A stretch of DNA of 64,000 nt. Source: Candidatus Zipacnadia bacterium. GTDB taxonomy: Bacteria; Armatimonadota; Zipacnadia; Zipacnadales; UBA5352. The position numbers were made by a program, and so were the translations under genes. Location of the stretch: positions 186,001 to 250,000 of the forward strand of contig JALGSU010000001.1 in the NCBI GenBank assembly GCA_029821735.1, written 5' to 3'. The number at the start of each line of letters is the position of its first letter. The first letter of the stretch is position 1. Under the pieces are notes generated by a model. The model made no database searches. It was not told where the DNA came from and saw only the letters and a list, made by a program, of their open reading frames with translations. Of the stretch, positions 18,063 through 26,783 are shown piece after piece.

Positions 18063-19307
18063 ATGAGCAGGCGCATTGTCATCACAGGCATGGGTACCGT
18101 ATCAGCGCTCGGGTTAGGGCTTGATGTCCTGTGGGAGGCCGCTATTGCTGGCCGCACAGGAATCGGCAACATAACGTACTTCGACACGTCGGAGTACAAG
18201 TCCAGTCTCGGCGCTGAAGCCCGGCAGTATGATCTGACTGATCGCATGGATCCCAAACTGGGCCGCAAGGCTGACCCCTTTGCGCAATTCGCGCTCTGGG
18301 CGGCTGATGTCGCTGTCGAGGAGTCCGGGCTGACGATCGATGACAGCAACCGGGCTGACGTCGGCGTCATTATCGGCTCTGGGATCGGCGGCATGAAGAC
18401 ATGGGAGTCTCAATTCGAGCGCCTTATCGCGCGCGGACCGGACCGGGTATCCCCATTTCTGGTGCCAATGATGATCGCGGACATGGCTGCCGGACTGGTG
18501 TCCATCCAGGCTGGCGCCATGGGGCCGAACCTCGCGGCTGTGACGGCTTGCGCGTCAGGCGTACACGCGATGGCGGTCTCCATCGACGTGCTCATCGCCG
18601 GACGGGCCATAGCAGTGATTACGGGCGGCGCTGAGGCCGGAATCAGCAAGAGTTCCCTGTCGGGCTTCTGCTCGGCAGGCGCTCTCTCCACACGCAATGA
18701 CGACCCCGAGCACTCGTGTCGTCCCTTTGATCGCGATCGCGATGGTTTCGTGATGGGTGAGGGCTCGACGTGCATGATTGTCGAGCCGCTTGAGGCCGCA
18801 CTCGAACGCGGGGCGCCCATCGTGGCGGAGATCGCCGGCTTGGGGCTTAGTGGCGACGCGCACCACATCACTGAGCCGACACGCGACGGAGCGGGCGCGG
18901 CTCTTGCTATGGAGAAAGCGCTCAAGGACGCTGACATGGTCCCGGGTGACATCGACTACATCAATGCTCACGGACCTGGCACTCCAGCTGGTGACGCCAG
19001 CGAGGCGCGCGCGATCGCGACAGTGTTCGCCGACTGCCTAGACACCGTCCCCATCAGCTCGACCAAGCCCGTGCACGGACACATGCTTGGCGCGACTGGC
19101 ACCACTGAGTTGGCGTTGTGCGTCAAAGCGATGGACAATGGGATCATCCCCCACACGCTCAACTGCGACAACCCCGACGAAGTTGCCGAGCCGCTCAACA
19201 TTGTCAGGGGACAGCCGCTGGAGACCGAGGTCACCAACGCGATGAGCAACTCCTTCGGGTTCGGCGGGCACAACGTCTCGATGATATTGAAGAAGTACCA
19301 AGCCTGA
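18063..19307 (+). CDS. fabF: Beta-ketoacyl-ACP synthase II (KAS II)
   Basis: FabF carries out the elongation condensations of type II fatty acid synthesis. The 414-residue protein has the Cys-His-His triad: Cys163 in TACASGVHAM, His303 in NAHGPGTPAGD and His340 in KPVHGHMLGATG. The second motif departs slightly from the common NAHGTSTPxND. FVMGEGSTCMIVE and the final NSFGFGGHNVSMIL are typical. ATG at 18063 is the start. It is the last gene before a strong terminator at 19315, closing the operon that begins at 9523. Confidence 0.95.
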   Translation: MSRRIVITGMGTVSALGLGLDVLWEAAIAGRTGIGNITYFDTSEYKSSLGAEARQYDLTDRMDPKLGRKADPFAQFALWAADVAVEESGLTIDDSNRADVGVIIGSGIGGMKTWESQFERLIARGPDRVSPFLVPMMIADMAAGLVSIQAGAMGPNLAAVTACASGVHAMAVSIDVLIAGRAIAVITGGAEAGISKSSLSGFCSAGALSTRNDDPEHSCRPFDRDRDGFVMGEGSTCMIVEPLEAALERGAPIVAEIAGLGLSGDAHHITEPTRDGAGAALAMEKALKDADMVPGDIDYINAHGPGTPAGDASEARAIATVFADCLDTVPISSTKPVHGHMLGATGTTELALCVKAMDNGIIPHTLNCDNPDEVAEPLNIVRGQPLETEVTNAMSNSFGFGGHNVSMILKKYQA

Positions 19308-19314
19308 GAACGGA

Positions 19315-19343
19315 CGGGGCCCGGGAAATCCGGGCCCCGTTTT
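19315..19343 (+). terminator. Rho-independent terminator after fabF
   Basis: A perfect 10-base stem, CGGGGCCCGG (19315-19324) with CCGGGCCCCG (19330-19339), has a 5-base loop and is followed by TTTT. It separates the fab operon from rnc. Confidence 0.85.
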
Positions 19344-19394
19344 GCGTACCCCCAAGGACATGCCCGTCAGTCGGCTTCGGGAGGAGCCCTGCAA

Positions 19395-20102
19395 GTGCAC
19401 AGTGACCGATTCAGTCGTCTGCGAGAGCGTCTGGGGCTCCCTGACGTGTCGGAGGAGCTTCTGGAGCAGGCGTTCCGGCACACTTCCTTCGTCCGCGAAC
19501 AGGGCATGGACGATCTTGCCAGCAACCAGCGCCTCGAGTTCCTCGGCGACGCAGTCTTGGACGTGATCTTCGCCGATTTCCTCTACCTCAATCACCCCGA
19601 ACTCTCTGAAGGTCAGCTCACCAGACTGAAGGCCGCACTTGTCCGTAAGAGCGCTCTGGCCTCCATCGCCGTTGCCCTCAATCTGGGCGAGTTCCTCTTG
19701 CTCGGGCATGGTGAAGAGAGTTCCGGCGGCCGTGACAAGCACTCTCTCCTGGCCGACGTTGTTGAGGCCCTCATCGGTGCCGTCTTCCTGGCCAGCGGCT
19801 GGGACGCCTCGCGCCGGTTGGTGCTCGATCACTTCGGGGAACTGCTGGCAGATGCCGAGAGCCGTGAGACCTTGCGGGACAGCAAGTCAAGTCTGCAGGA
19901 ATTGGTTCAGGGCCGCGGTGCTCAGCCACCCGACTACCACGTAGTAAGGACCGAGGGCCCGCCACACGACCGCGTGTTTCGCGTTCAGGCTCTCTTTTCC
20001 GACGCTGTGATCGGTGAGGGTTCTGGCGCGTCGAAGCGCGATGCCGAACAGCAGGCGGCGGCCAATGCGCTTGCGGCCGCGGACGAGTGGTTGACGCAGT
20101 GA
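19395..20102 (+). CDS. rnc: Ribonuclease III
   Basis: RNase III cuts double-stranded RNA in rRNA maturation and mRNA decay. The 235-residue product has the signature NQRLEFLGDAVLDVI with Glu48 and Asp52, then LADVVEALIGAVFLASGW with the second acidic site, and a C-terminal double-stranded RNA binding domain (SSLQELVQGRG through GSGASKRDAEQQAAANAL). The start is GTG at 19395. Location next to fabF is common in bacteria. A terminator separates it from fabF, so it either has its own weak promoter or relies on read-through. Confidence 0.94.
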   Translation: MHSDRFSRLRERLGLPDVSEELLEQAFRHTSFVREQGMDDLASNQRLEFLGDAVLDVIFADFLYLNHPELSEGQLTRLKAALVRKSALASIAVALNLGEFLLLGHGEESSGGRDKHSLLADVVEALIGAVFLASGWDASRRLVLDHFGELLADAESRETLRDSKSSLQELVQGRGAQPPDYHVVRTEGPPHDRVFRVQALFSDAVIGEGSGASKRDAEQQAAANALAAADEWLTQ

Positions 20103-20108
20103 CGCAAC

Positions 20109-22604
20109 GTGCGCATCGGGGCGTGTGAGATGTCCGCAAACCGCCGCACTGCCGCAAACTGGCGCAGCCGCACTGCCACGGGCCGAGCTCGACACGTGTG
20201 CGTGATCGCCGCGTTCGCGCTCCTGTCGGCTTTGGGCTGTCGCGCCGACCGTCCAGGCCCGTTCATCTTCATCCACGGTCTGCAGGGACGCGACGCCGCG
20301 CAGATCGCCCCGGCACTGGGCTGCAACACCATCTACTTCGATCTGCCCATCGACGCCCCCCTGAACATCGCCTCCGTCCGCGCCTTCATCGCCGAGGCCC
20401 ACGAAGCCGATCTTTCGGTGATCATTGGCTTGCGCACGAGCATGCAAGGTCAGTATCCCGTCACGCCAACCGACGCCGAATATCTCGCCGCAATGCGCGA
20501 ATGGGTGGGAGGGGTGGTCGGGGGCCTGCGCGATGAGCTTGGCATCGTCGGCTGGGCCACTGACCACGACCTTGAGCGTGATATCGCTTTTTCTGATGCT
20601 GACTTCCGCCGTCACCTGCTGACCACGCATGGATCTCTGGACGGACTCAACCTCGCTTGGGGCACTCGCTTCCTCACCATGGCCCAGGTCGGGCGCAGTG
20701 CCGTGGCCGAGCTTGATGCTGATCAGCCCTTCGGGGTTGGGCGCGCGTCGATCGACTTGGCCGAGTACCGACGTGGGGTCTTCCGCGAACTGATGCAGAT
20801 ATGGGCCGACGAGGTCAGGCGCCATGATTCGGGCCACCTGCTCTTCACCGGGCGCATCTCGCGCTACCGCGGGCTGACCGCGGTGCCCGACGCCTTCGAC
20901 GTGGTGCTGCCCTGCGCCCGGCCTGATGTTCTTGAACGCGATCTCCTCACGCACAATGTCCAGGCCGTGCAGATTGCGCGGCGGGGCGGCAAGTTCGAGG
21001 TGATCCCGTGGCTGAGGGTACCCTTGCCACTGTCGCAGGCGGCCACGTCGAGGGCACTCTCTGCTTGGATTGCTGAGGCCGGGATGCGAGGCGCGATCGG
21101 GGTTTGCCTCGAGGACTGGTCTCGCATCAACGCGTCGGACAGATCGATCAATGACGTCGCCGAGCAGGTACCAGGCGCACTGGCCATGCAGCCATTCACG
21201 CAGGAACCCCCGGCGCCCGTCGCTGCCGTCATATACTCCCCCTATGCGGGAGGGCCGGGCAAGCTCGGCACGCCCTATGGGTATCTCCCAGAGTTCGAGG
21301 ACAGCGATCTGGCAGCGCTGGCCTACGGATACCGTGGCGGCACGATCTTCGGCGGCCTCGACTACCTCTGCCCCGAAGACCTGCCTGAGGTCGACCTGTC
21401 GCGGTACAGTGTGCTGCTTGCGCCCATGTGCCTGTCACTGCCAGCTGATGCGGTGGAGACGCTCAGCAGCTATCTGCGCGCGGGCGGTGCTCTGCTCGCC
21501 GACATCGGTCTGGGCATGTACCAGGCCGGTAGTTGGGCCCCGTCGGCGACGGCGCTCGCCCCGCAGCTTGGCGTGGCGGGCAACATGGCGATAGCGGCAC
21601 GCTTCGGCGATTTCCGCGTGGGGCAGCCGCATCCCCAACTCCCGTCCGTCACCAAAGGCCTGCAGGCCACAGGGATCTTCGTGCCGGGCAAGCCGGTCGA
21701 CGTGGGCGGGGGCTCGTCGCGCGGTGGCTCCTTCACGGGAGCAGCGACGCAGTTTCAGGGCCACCCATTCCAGGGACCGAGTTGCTTTGTGGCGTTGCGC
21801 GATGGCGCGATCCCGCTTGCCACAATGAGTGTGCGCTATGATGACGCGAGCATTCCCCACTTCCTCGGCCTGGTGGCCAACGGTCTCGGCGACGGGCTGG
21901 CCGTGTTTGGGGCGCTTCCCCTGTGGACGTACTGGCCGGCTGAGGACACGCTGCACGGTGCCCTTCACCTGGATCTGATCCGGCGACGGGCAACGTGGCG
22001 ACTGCTCAAGCCCGGTCTTCTCACTGAGGGCGTGCAAATATCGAGCTCCCAAGACATGGCCCATCTACTCAATCGGGGGGCGGCGACGCAGGCTCAGGTG
22101 CTGTGCGCTACAGCCGACCATCGCGCGTTCCTGGGCGCGATCACTGTCTTCTCAGCTTCCGAGACTGACGCAACAGGTCGCCGCACGGGGCGAGTGCGCC
22201 TGAACATTGATCTTCCCGCTGGGGCACTCACACACGTGGAGGCGACCGCCGTGCAGTTGCGCCCCGCGCAGGGCGAGTGTTGCGTCCGGATGAGCTGCTA
22301 CGGGCCAGGGCTGATCGCCATGCACGTGGGCGGCCAGGGAGCCGTCTGGCGCTCGCGTCGCGAACAGGCGCCGACCTTCCACGACGGTCAGTCGTCCACT
22401 ATCCGGTTTGGCGTCGAGGACGGCACCTACCCGGTATCGCCGGGCTCAACTCATCAGGTGACCTGGCAGGAGGTCCGTCAGCAACCCCGCTCCGCGACCG
22501 TGACCGCTGATCATCGCGGGCGACTGGACTTCTCGCTGGTTATCGCAGGCGCACAGGTCTGGGTGCGCCCTGTAAACACCCCCGGTGCAGGCGCAGGGCA
22601 GTAA
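20109..22604 (+). CDS. Secreted (probable lipoprotein) GH42-like TIM-barrel protein
   Basis: This is an 831-residue exported protein. After a basic start comes a hydrophobic stretch VCVIAAFALLSALGC, a plausible though imperfect lipobox. Residues ~45-370 look like a TIM barrel (FIFIHGLQGR, CNTIYFDLPID, ADLSVIIGLRTS, GIVGWATDHDLERD). Residues ~420-500 resemble the flavodoxin-like trimerisation domain of GH42 beta-galactosidases (SVLLAPMCLSLPADAVETL, then YLRAGGALLADIGLG). The C-terminal part is beta-rich. Overall the layout is GH42-like, but catalytic acids cannot be assigned with confidence. Start is GTG at 20109, 6 bases after rnc; ATG at 20130 is an alternative. Other secreted barrel proteins lie at 28063 and 50884. 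Confidence 0.6.
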   Translation: MRIGACEMSANRRTAANWRSRTATGRARHVCVIAAFALLSALGCRADRPGPFIFIHGLQGRDAAQIAPALGCNTIYFDLPIDAPLNIASVRAFIAEAHEADLSVIIGLRTSMQGQYPVTPTDAEYLAAMREWVGGVVGGLRDELGIVGWATDHDLERDIAFSDADFRRHLLTTHGSLDGLNLAWGTRFLTMAQVGRSAVAELDADQPFGVGRASIDLAEYRRGVFRELMQIWADEVRRHDSGHLLFTGRISRYRGLTAVPDAFDVVLPCARPDVLERDLLTHNVQAVQIARRGGKFEVIPWLRVPLPLSQAATSRALSAWIAEAGMRGAIGVCLEDWSRINASDRSINDVAEQVPGALAMQPFTQEPPAPVAAVIYSPYAGGPGKLGTPYGYLPEFEDSDLAALAYGYRGGTIFGGLDYLCPEDLPEVDLSRYSVLLAPMCLSLPADAVETLSSYLRAGGALLADIGLGMYQAGSWAPSATALAPQLGVAGNMAIAARFGDFRVGQPHPQLPSVTKGLQATGIFVPGKPVDVGGGSSRGGSFTGAATQFQGHPFQGPSCFVALRDGAIPLATMSVRYDDASIPHFLGLVANGLGDGLAVFGALPLWTYWPAEDTLHGALHLDLIRRRATWRLLKPGLLTEGVQISSSQDMAHLLNRGAATQAQVLCATADHRAFLGAITVFSASETDATGRRTGRVRLNIDLPAGALTHVEATAVQLRPAQGECCVRMSCYGPGLIAMHVGGQGAVWRSRREQAPTFHDGQSSTIRFGVEDGTYPVSPGSTHQVTWQEVRQQPRSATVTADHRGRLDFSLVIAGAQVWVRPVNTPGAGAGQ

Positions 22605-22705
22605 CCGCGTGCCGGAACGAAACGGGGACTGGCCCCGTCAAACCATATACTGTAAGATGGGGGAGAGCGACGGCTCACATCGAAGCAAGCGGAGGTAGTT
22701 CAGAG

Positions 22706-23725
22706 ATGATGAAACGCTGGATCACACTATGCGTGAGTGCACTACTTGCAGCGATACTGCTGGTGGGCTGTGCGAGTGGCGGTTTGCTCGCGACCATTCT
22801 CACACTCATCGAGGCCGGCGACGCCATAACTCGTGTCGACGACATTATCGGCGGCGACGATCCCGAGACGGTGACCGTGCTTCTCGATGGCCAAGTGCTG
22901 CCTGTAGCGCCGAAAGCAAACGGTGATCTTGAACTCTCTGGCCTGCCAGAGGGCAGACACCTGCTGCAAGTCAACGCCGACAACCATTTCCGGGGTTCGG
23001 TGAGCGTCATCAACGTGCAGGGCGATGCGCGGGTCACCATCCCTGCCCAGACAGCGGTCGTTGGCGGGCGCATCATAGGCACGGTGCTGCTTGGGACCAC
23101 GCCGGCACGTCGTGTGCTGGTGGTGGCCATTCCCGGTGGCGCGGCAGATCTGCAGAAATCCAAGGGCGTGCCAATCAGCATTCCGCCCGTCGGCACTTAC
23201 TACGCTGCCTTCACCGATGCCAATGGCGACTATTCCCTCGACGCTGTTGGGATCGGCGACTACCTGGTAACCACCGCGGTAGCCGGCTACACGACTGACG
23301 TCAAGCTGCTGAATATCCCTGAGCAGCGGCGCACGCTGCGCGCGGACCTGACGCTCGATCGCGACACTGCGTCTCCCTCGGGCACGTTCACTGGTGGTGT
23401 CACGGGGGCTATCGTTGGCGGCTCGCAGTCGCTGGCCAACACGCGCATTACAGCCACGCGCGGCGTTCCCTTCGCGCCGGTTGTGCCTCAGACGGTCATC
23501 GACATCATCGCTGGGGCGTCCGGCATGAACTTGGGAGATTCGCCTTGGTTCAGTTGGGCTGAACTGGCGACCCTCAGTGACGTTGGCGGCGGCTATCAGA
23601 TGCGCGGAGCGCCCGGGTCCGTCCGGCTCGACTGCTTTGCATACGCGTTCAAGCCTGGATTCCGGAACGTGCAGCTCATCAACGGGGGCAACACCTACGC
23701 CGCATTCGATCTTGTGCCGCGCTGA
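22706..23725 (+). CDS. Lipoprotein with carboxypeptidase-regulatory-like repeats
   Basis: This 339-residue protein begins with a lipoprotein signal: basic MMKRW, hydrophobic core, and LLVGC as lipobox with the lipidated cysteine near residue 22. Beta-rich units follow, such as VTVLLDGQVLPV, LELSGLPEGRHLLQV, and later TDANGDYSLDAVGIGDYLVTTAVAGY, which matches the transthyretin-like (carboxypeptidase regulatory-like) fold. It probably sits in the outer membrane or periplasm as a structural or binding protein. The 101-base gap upstream holds a small GC hairpin (22622-22638). No enzyme motif is visible. Confidence 0.65.
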   Translation: MMKRWITLCVSALLAAILLVGCASGGLLATILTLIEAGDAITRVDDIIGGDDPETVTVLLDGQVLPVAPKANGDLELSGLPEGRHLLQVNADNHFRGSVSVINVQGDARVTIPAQTAVVGGRIIGTVLLGTTPARRVLVVAIPGGAADLQKSKGVPISIPPVGTYYAAFTDANGDYSLDAVGIGDYLVTTAVAGYTTDVKLLNIPEQRRTLRADLTLDRDTASPSGTFTGGVTGAIVGGSQSLANTRITATRGVPFAPVVPQTVIDIIAGASGMNLGDSPWFSWAELATLSDVGGGYQMRGAPGSVRLDCFAYAFKPGFRNVQLINGGNTYAAFDLVPR

Positions 23726-23764
23726 GGGCTGTCGGCCAGAGGATCTGGGCCGACCGACGAGACA

Positions 23765-24682
23765 ATGCAACAGGACAGAATATTCAGTGCCGCAGTCAGA
23801 CGGCGCTACAGCCTATTGCTGACAGTGGCAACCTTCGGATCGGCTCTCGGGCCGTTCGTGGTTGCGCTGTTGCTGTTTGAGGTGCTGTGGCCCGAGGGGC
23901 AGGACGAAATGTCCGGCCTCTTGGTGGTATGTACCTTGCTCTTGGCCGTTTTGGGGCCATTCGTGATCCAGAACCGTTTGGGGCTTAGTGGCAATACGCG
24001 CCTGCGCGCCCGTCTCTGGGCGCGAGTGCAGGGCCGTCTGGCCGATTCACCCGATGGCATCGAGCCTGTCTTCGTGGGCTACTCCCCCGGCGACGACGTG
24101 ATGCTCTACCATGGTGATACTGACCAGGATATTGGCTTCCTTGCAGCCTGGGGCGACACCCTCGTATACTTCGGTGACGCCTTCTCATGGCACTTGCCGC
24201 GCGAGCGCATCGATGACATCGAGGTCATCGAGGTCGCCCCTGGCATGGAGCGCATCACGGTGCGCTGGCACGCCCCCCGTGAGCCCGGCCGAGCCTTCAC
24301 TTTCGTCTCACGTGAGGCGCGCAACATGCGGCAGGCGCGTCGGGCGACGGCTGCGCTCTTCGGCCAGCTTCTGGCGTGGATTGACCTGCCGGCATCATCA
24401 ACGCCACTGGATGCCCCCGTACTCGGCCTGCCTCCGACGGACGCCACCGACGGCGTTGCTGCCGAACACATGCCCGCGGGCTCGTGCCTGACCGCTATTG
24501 CGCTCTCCATACTCGTGGTGCTGGTCATCTGGCAAGTAGTAAACCCGCTCATCGAAGCCGAAAGGTACCACCGCGCGATTCTATGGTCCGGGGGCATCTT
24601 TGTGATGGGGGCTCTGCTGATCAACACTCTTCTCAGGGCTCTGCAGTGGGCTGAGAGACACGACAGCGCGGACGTGCGCTGA
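23765..24682 (+). CDS. Membrane protein of unknown function
   Basis: This 305-residue protein has four likely membrane segments: two near the N-terminus (TVATFGSALGPFVVALLLFEVLW and LLVVCTLLLAVLGPFVI) and two near the C-terminus (CLTAIALSILVVLVIWQVV and AILWSGGIFVMGALLINTLL). Between them, about residues 75-220 form a soluble region with strand-like stretches (DTLVYFGDAFSWHLPRE, DDIEVIEVAPGMERITVRW) resembling a PH-like fold, though that is only an impression. The ATG at 23765 starts 40 bases after the lipoprotein gene, and the stop is 22 bases before alr. I do not recognise a family. Confidence 0.6.
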   Translation: MQQDRIFSAAVRRRYSLLLTVATFGSALGPFVVALLLFEVLWPEGQDEMSGLLVVCTLLLAVLGPFVIQNRLGLSGNTRLRARLWARVQGRLADSPDGIEPVFVGYSPGDDVMLYHGDTDQDIGFLAAWGDTLVYFGDAFSWHLPRERIDDIEVIEVAPGMERITVRWHAPREPGRAFTFVSREARNMRQARRATAALFGQLLAWIDLPASSTPLDAPVLGLPPTDATDGVAAEHMPAGSCLTAIALSILVVLVIWQVVNPLIEAERYHRAILWSGGIFVMGALLINTLLRALQWAERHDSADVR

Positions 24683-24704
24683 CTGACAGGAGGCCACACC
24701 CACC

Positions 24705-25841
24705 TTGCGTTCCGCATACCTCGAGATAGACCTTGACGCCATCCGATATAACACTCGCCGAACCCAGGAGATGATCGGCGCCTCGACCCGGCAGGCCTCA
24801 ATCGTCAAGGCCAACGCCTATGGCCATGGCGCCGTGCCGGTATCTCGTGCATGCCTGCAAGCCGGTGCTCCCATGCTGTGCGTCGCCATCGCTGAAGAGG
24901 CAGTAGCCCTGCGCGAGGCCGGCATTGCCGCGCCTGTGCTCGTGCTCGGCCCGCCATCCCCGGATGAAGTCGACCTCTATGCAGAGCATGACATCATCTC
25001 CACTGTAAGCTGCATTGAGCACGCCGAGATGCTGGTGGCCGCGGCAAAGCGGCGGGGCATCGGCGTGAAGCTGCACATTAAAGTTGACTCCGGGATGGGC
25101 CGGCACGGCGTTAGCGCCAACGCCGCCGGTGAACTGGCCGCCTTCATCGCCGCCCAACCTGAACTGACTGTCGACGGCATCTTCTCCCATTTCTCCAGCG
25201 CCTGCTCGACCGATCTATCCACGTCCAACCTGCAACTGGCGACTTTCAATGAGATACTGCCCACAATCATGGCGCACGTGGGAGACGACAAGCCCGATCT
25301 GCATATCGCCAATAGTGGCGCCATCGTCCGCATGCCTGACACGCGTTTTGACTACGTCCGCCCCGGCGCAATCCTTTATGGACTGAACCCCGGCTTTGAC
25401 GACAGTCTCATGCCCGAGTTCCGGCCCGCACTGGCGCTCAAAGCTCGGGTGGCGATAGTCAGACACATCGAGAAGGGTGCCCCGGTGGGCTATAGTTGTG
25501 CATGGCGGGCCGAGCGTGAGACCACGCTGGCAGTCCTGTCCATCGGCTACGCGGACGGTTACAGCAGGCAGCTATCCAACAACGCCGACGTCCTGGTGGG
25601 CGGTCGCCGGTGTCCACTTGTGGGCATGGTGTCCATGGACGCGATAACGGTGGACATCACTGATGTTCCTGACGCGAAGCTTGGCGATGAAGCCGTGCTC
25701 ATTGGCGCTCAAGGCGGCGAGCGCATTACAGTGGAGGAAACAGCCCGACGGGCGGGCACAATTGTCCAGGACATCGTCGCTCGACTCTCCGACCGGCTAC
25801 CACGCGTACTTCTGGGCGAGACAGGTGATGGCGACTCATGA
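24705..25841 (+). CDS. alr: Alanine racemase
   Basis: Alr is the PLP enzyme that makes D-alanine for peptidoglycan. The 378-residue product has the PLP lysine in SIVKANAYGHGAVPV near residue 34, HIKVDSGMGRHG, FSHFSSA, FDYVRPGAILYGLNP, and LSIGYADGYSRQL with the catalytic tyrosine region, all standard. The start is TTG at 24705 with AGGAGG about 10 bases upstream. It overlaps thrB by 4 bases (ATGA), so the two are translationally coupled. It is separate from the division/cell wall cluster at the far end of the window. Confidence 0.93.
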   Translation: MRSAYLEIDLDAIRYNTRRTQEMIGASTRQASIVKANAYGHGAVPVSRACLQAGAPMLCVAIAEEAVALREAGIAAPVLVLGPPSPDEVDLYAEHDIISTVSCIEHAEMLVAAAKRRGIGVKLHIKVDSGMGRHGVSANAAGELAAFIAAQPELTVDGIFSHFSSACSTDLSTSNLQLATFNEILPTIMAHVGDDKPDLHIANSGAIVRMPDTRFDYVRPGAILYGLNPGFDDSLMPEFRPALALKARVAIVRHIEKGAPVGYSCAWRAERETTLAVLSIGYADGYSRQLSNNADVLVGGRRCPLVGMVSMDAITVDITDVPDAKLGDEAVLIGAQGGERITVEETARRAGTIVQDIVARLSDRLPRVLLGETGDGDS

Positions 25842-26740
25842 GCGATGCGGTGCAGGTACGAGTTCCCGCGACGACCGCGAACCTGGGGCCAGGCTATGAT
25901 TGCCTGGGCCTCGCTCTGTCGGTGCACAACGAGGTAACTCTCGCGATCGCTGATCAGACATCGGTGAGCATTGACGGTGAGGGTGCTGACAGCCTGCCGC
26001 GCGATGCCAGCCACTTGGTGCTGCGCGCCGCCGCTGCTGCTGCCCGAGGCGCGGATGCCACCTTGCCGCCCCTGAGCTTGTCGCAGGCCAACCGCATCCC
26101 ACTGGCGCGGGGGATGGGCAGCAGCTCGGCCGCCATCGTTGGGGGAGTGGTCGGGGCCAACGAGTTGCTTGATCTCGGACTGAGTCAGCGCCAGATGCTC
26201 GACATCTGCACCGAGGTCGAGGGCCATCCTGACAATGTCGCTCCAGCTTTGCTCGGCGGCCTGACGGTGTGTTGCGCGGTCGGCAGCGAAGTGTTGGTGC
26301 GGCGCATGGACGTGGCGGAGGGCCTCAGTTGCGCGCTGGCGATCCCGGACTTCGAGGTCAGCACCGAAGCTGCCCGCAAAGCATTGCCCGAGACCATCCC
26401 GCACGCCGACGGTGTCTTCAACTTGTGCCGCTGCGGCCTGATTGTGGCGGCGCTGGTGTCGGGTGAGTTCGACCTTCTCGGCGAGGCCATGCGTGACCGG
26501 CTGCACCAGCCCTACCGCGCTCCACTGGTCCCGGGGCTGCAGGACGCCATCGAGGCGGCGCTGCTTGCCGGCGCGCACGGCGCCTGCCTCAGCGGATCGG
26601 GGCCGACAGTCGCGGCATTTGTCACCGGGCACGGGGAGGAAGTAGCGCAGGCGATGGTGAATGCGTTCGCCGATGCCAAGGTAACCGCACGCGCCGAGGT
26701 CGTCTCGCTTTCGGCCGATGGCGCGCAGTTGATACAGTAA
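25838..26740 (+). CDS. thrB: Homoserine kinase (GHMP family)
   Basis: ThrB phosphorylates homoserine on the way to threonine. The 300-residue protein begins VRVPATTANLGPGYDCLGLAL, the classical ThrB N-terminus. The ATP loop is PLARGMGSSSAAIVGG, followed by EGHPDNVAPALLGGL and the C-terminal GAHGACLSGSGPTVAAF. It overlaps alr by 4 bases. Coupling of threonine synthesis to alanine racemase is not a usual pairing; thrC and hom are not in the window. Confidence 0.92.
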   Translation: MSDAVQVRVPATTANLGPGYDCLGLALSVHNEVTLAIADQTSVSIDGEGADSLPRDASHLVLRAAAAAARGADATLPPLSLSQANRIPLARGMGSSSAAIVGGVVGANELLDLGLSQRQMLDICTEVEGHPDNVAPALLGGLTVCCAVGSEVLVRRMDVAEGLSCALAIPDFEVSTEAARKALPETIPHADGVFNLCRCGLIVAALVSGEFDLLGEAMRDRLHQPYRAPLVPGLQDAIEAALLAGAHGACLSGSGPTVAAFVTGHGEEVAQAMVNAFADAKVTARAEVVSLSADGAQLIQ

Positions 26741-26783
26741 AGCATCACGAGACAATCAAGCCATTTGACGATCGGAGTGAAGT

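Noticed and set aside
22646..22651. TATACT as a promoter for the lipoprotein gene
   Set aside because: No -35 match at 16-18 bases upstream; that region is a GC hairpin (22622-22638).
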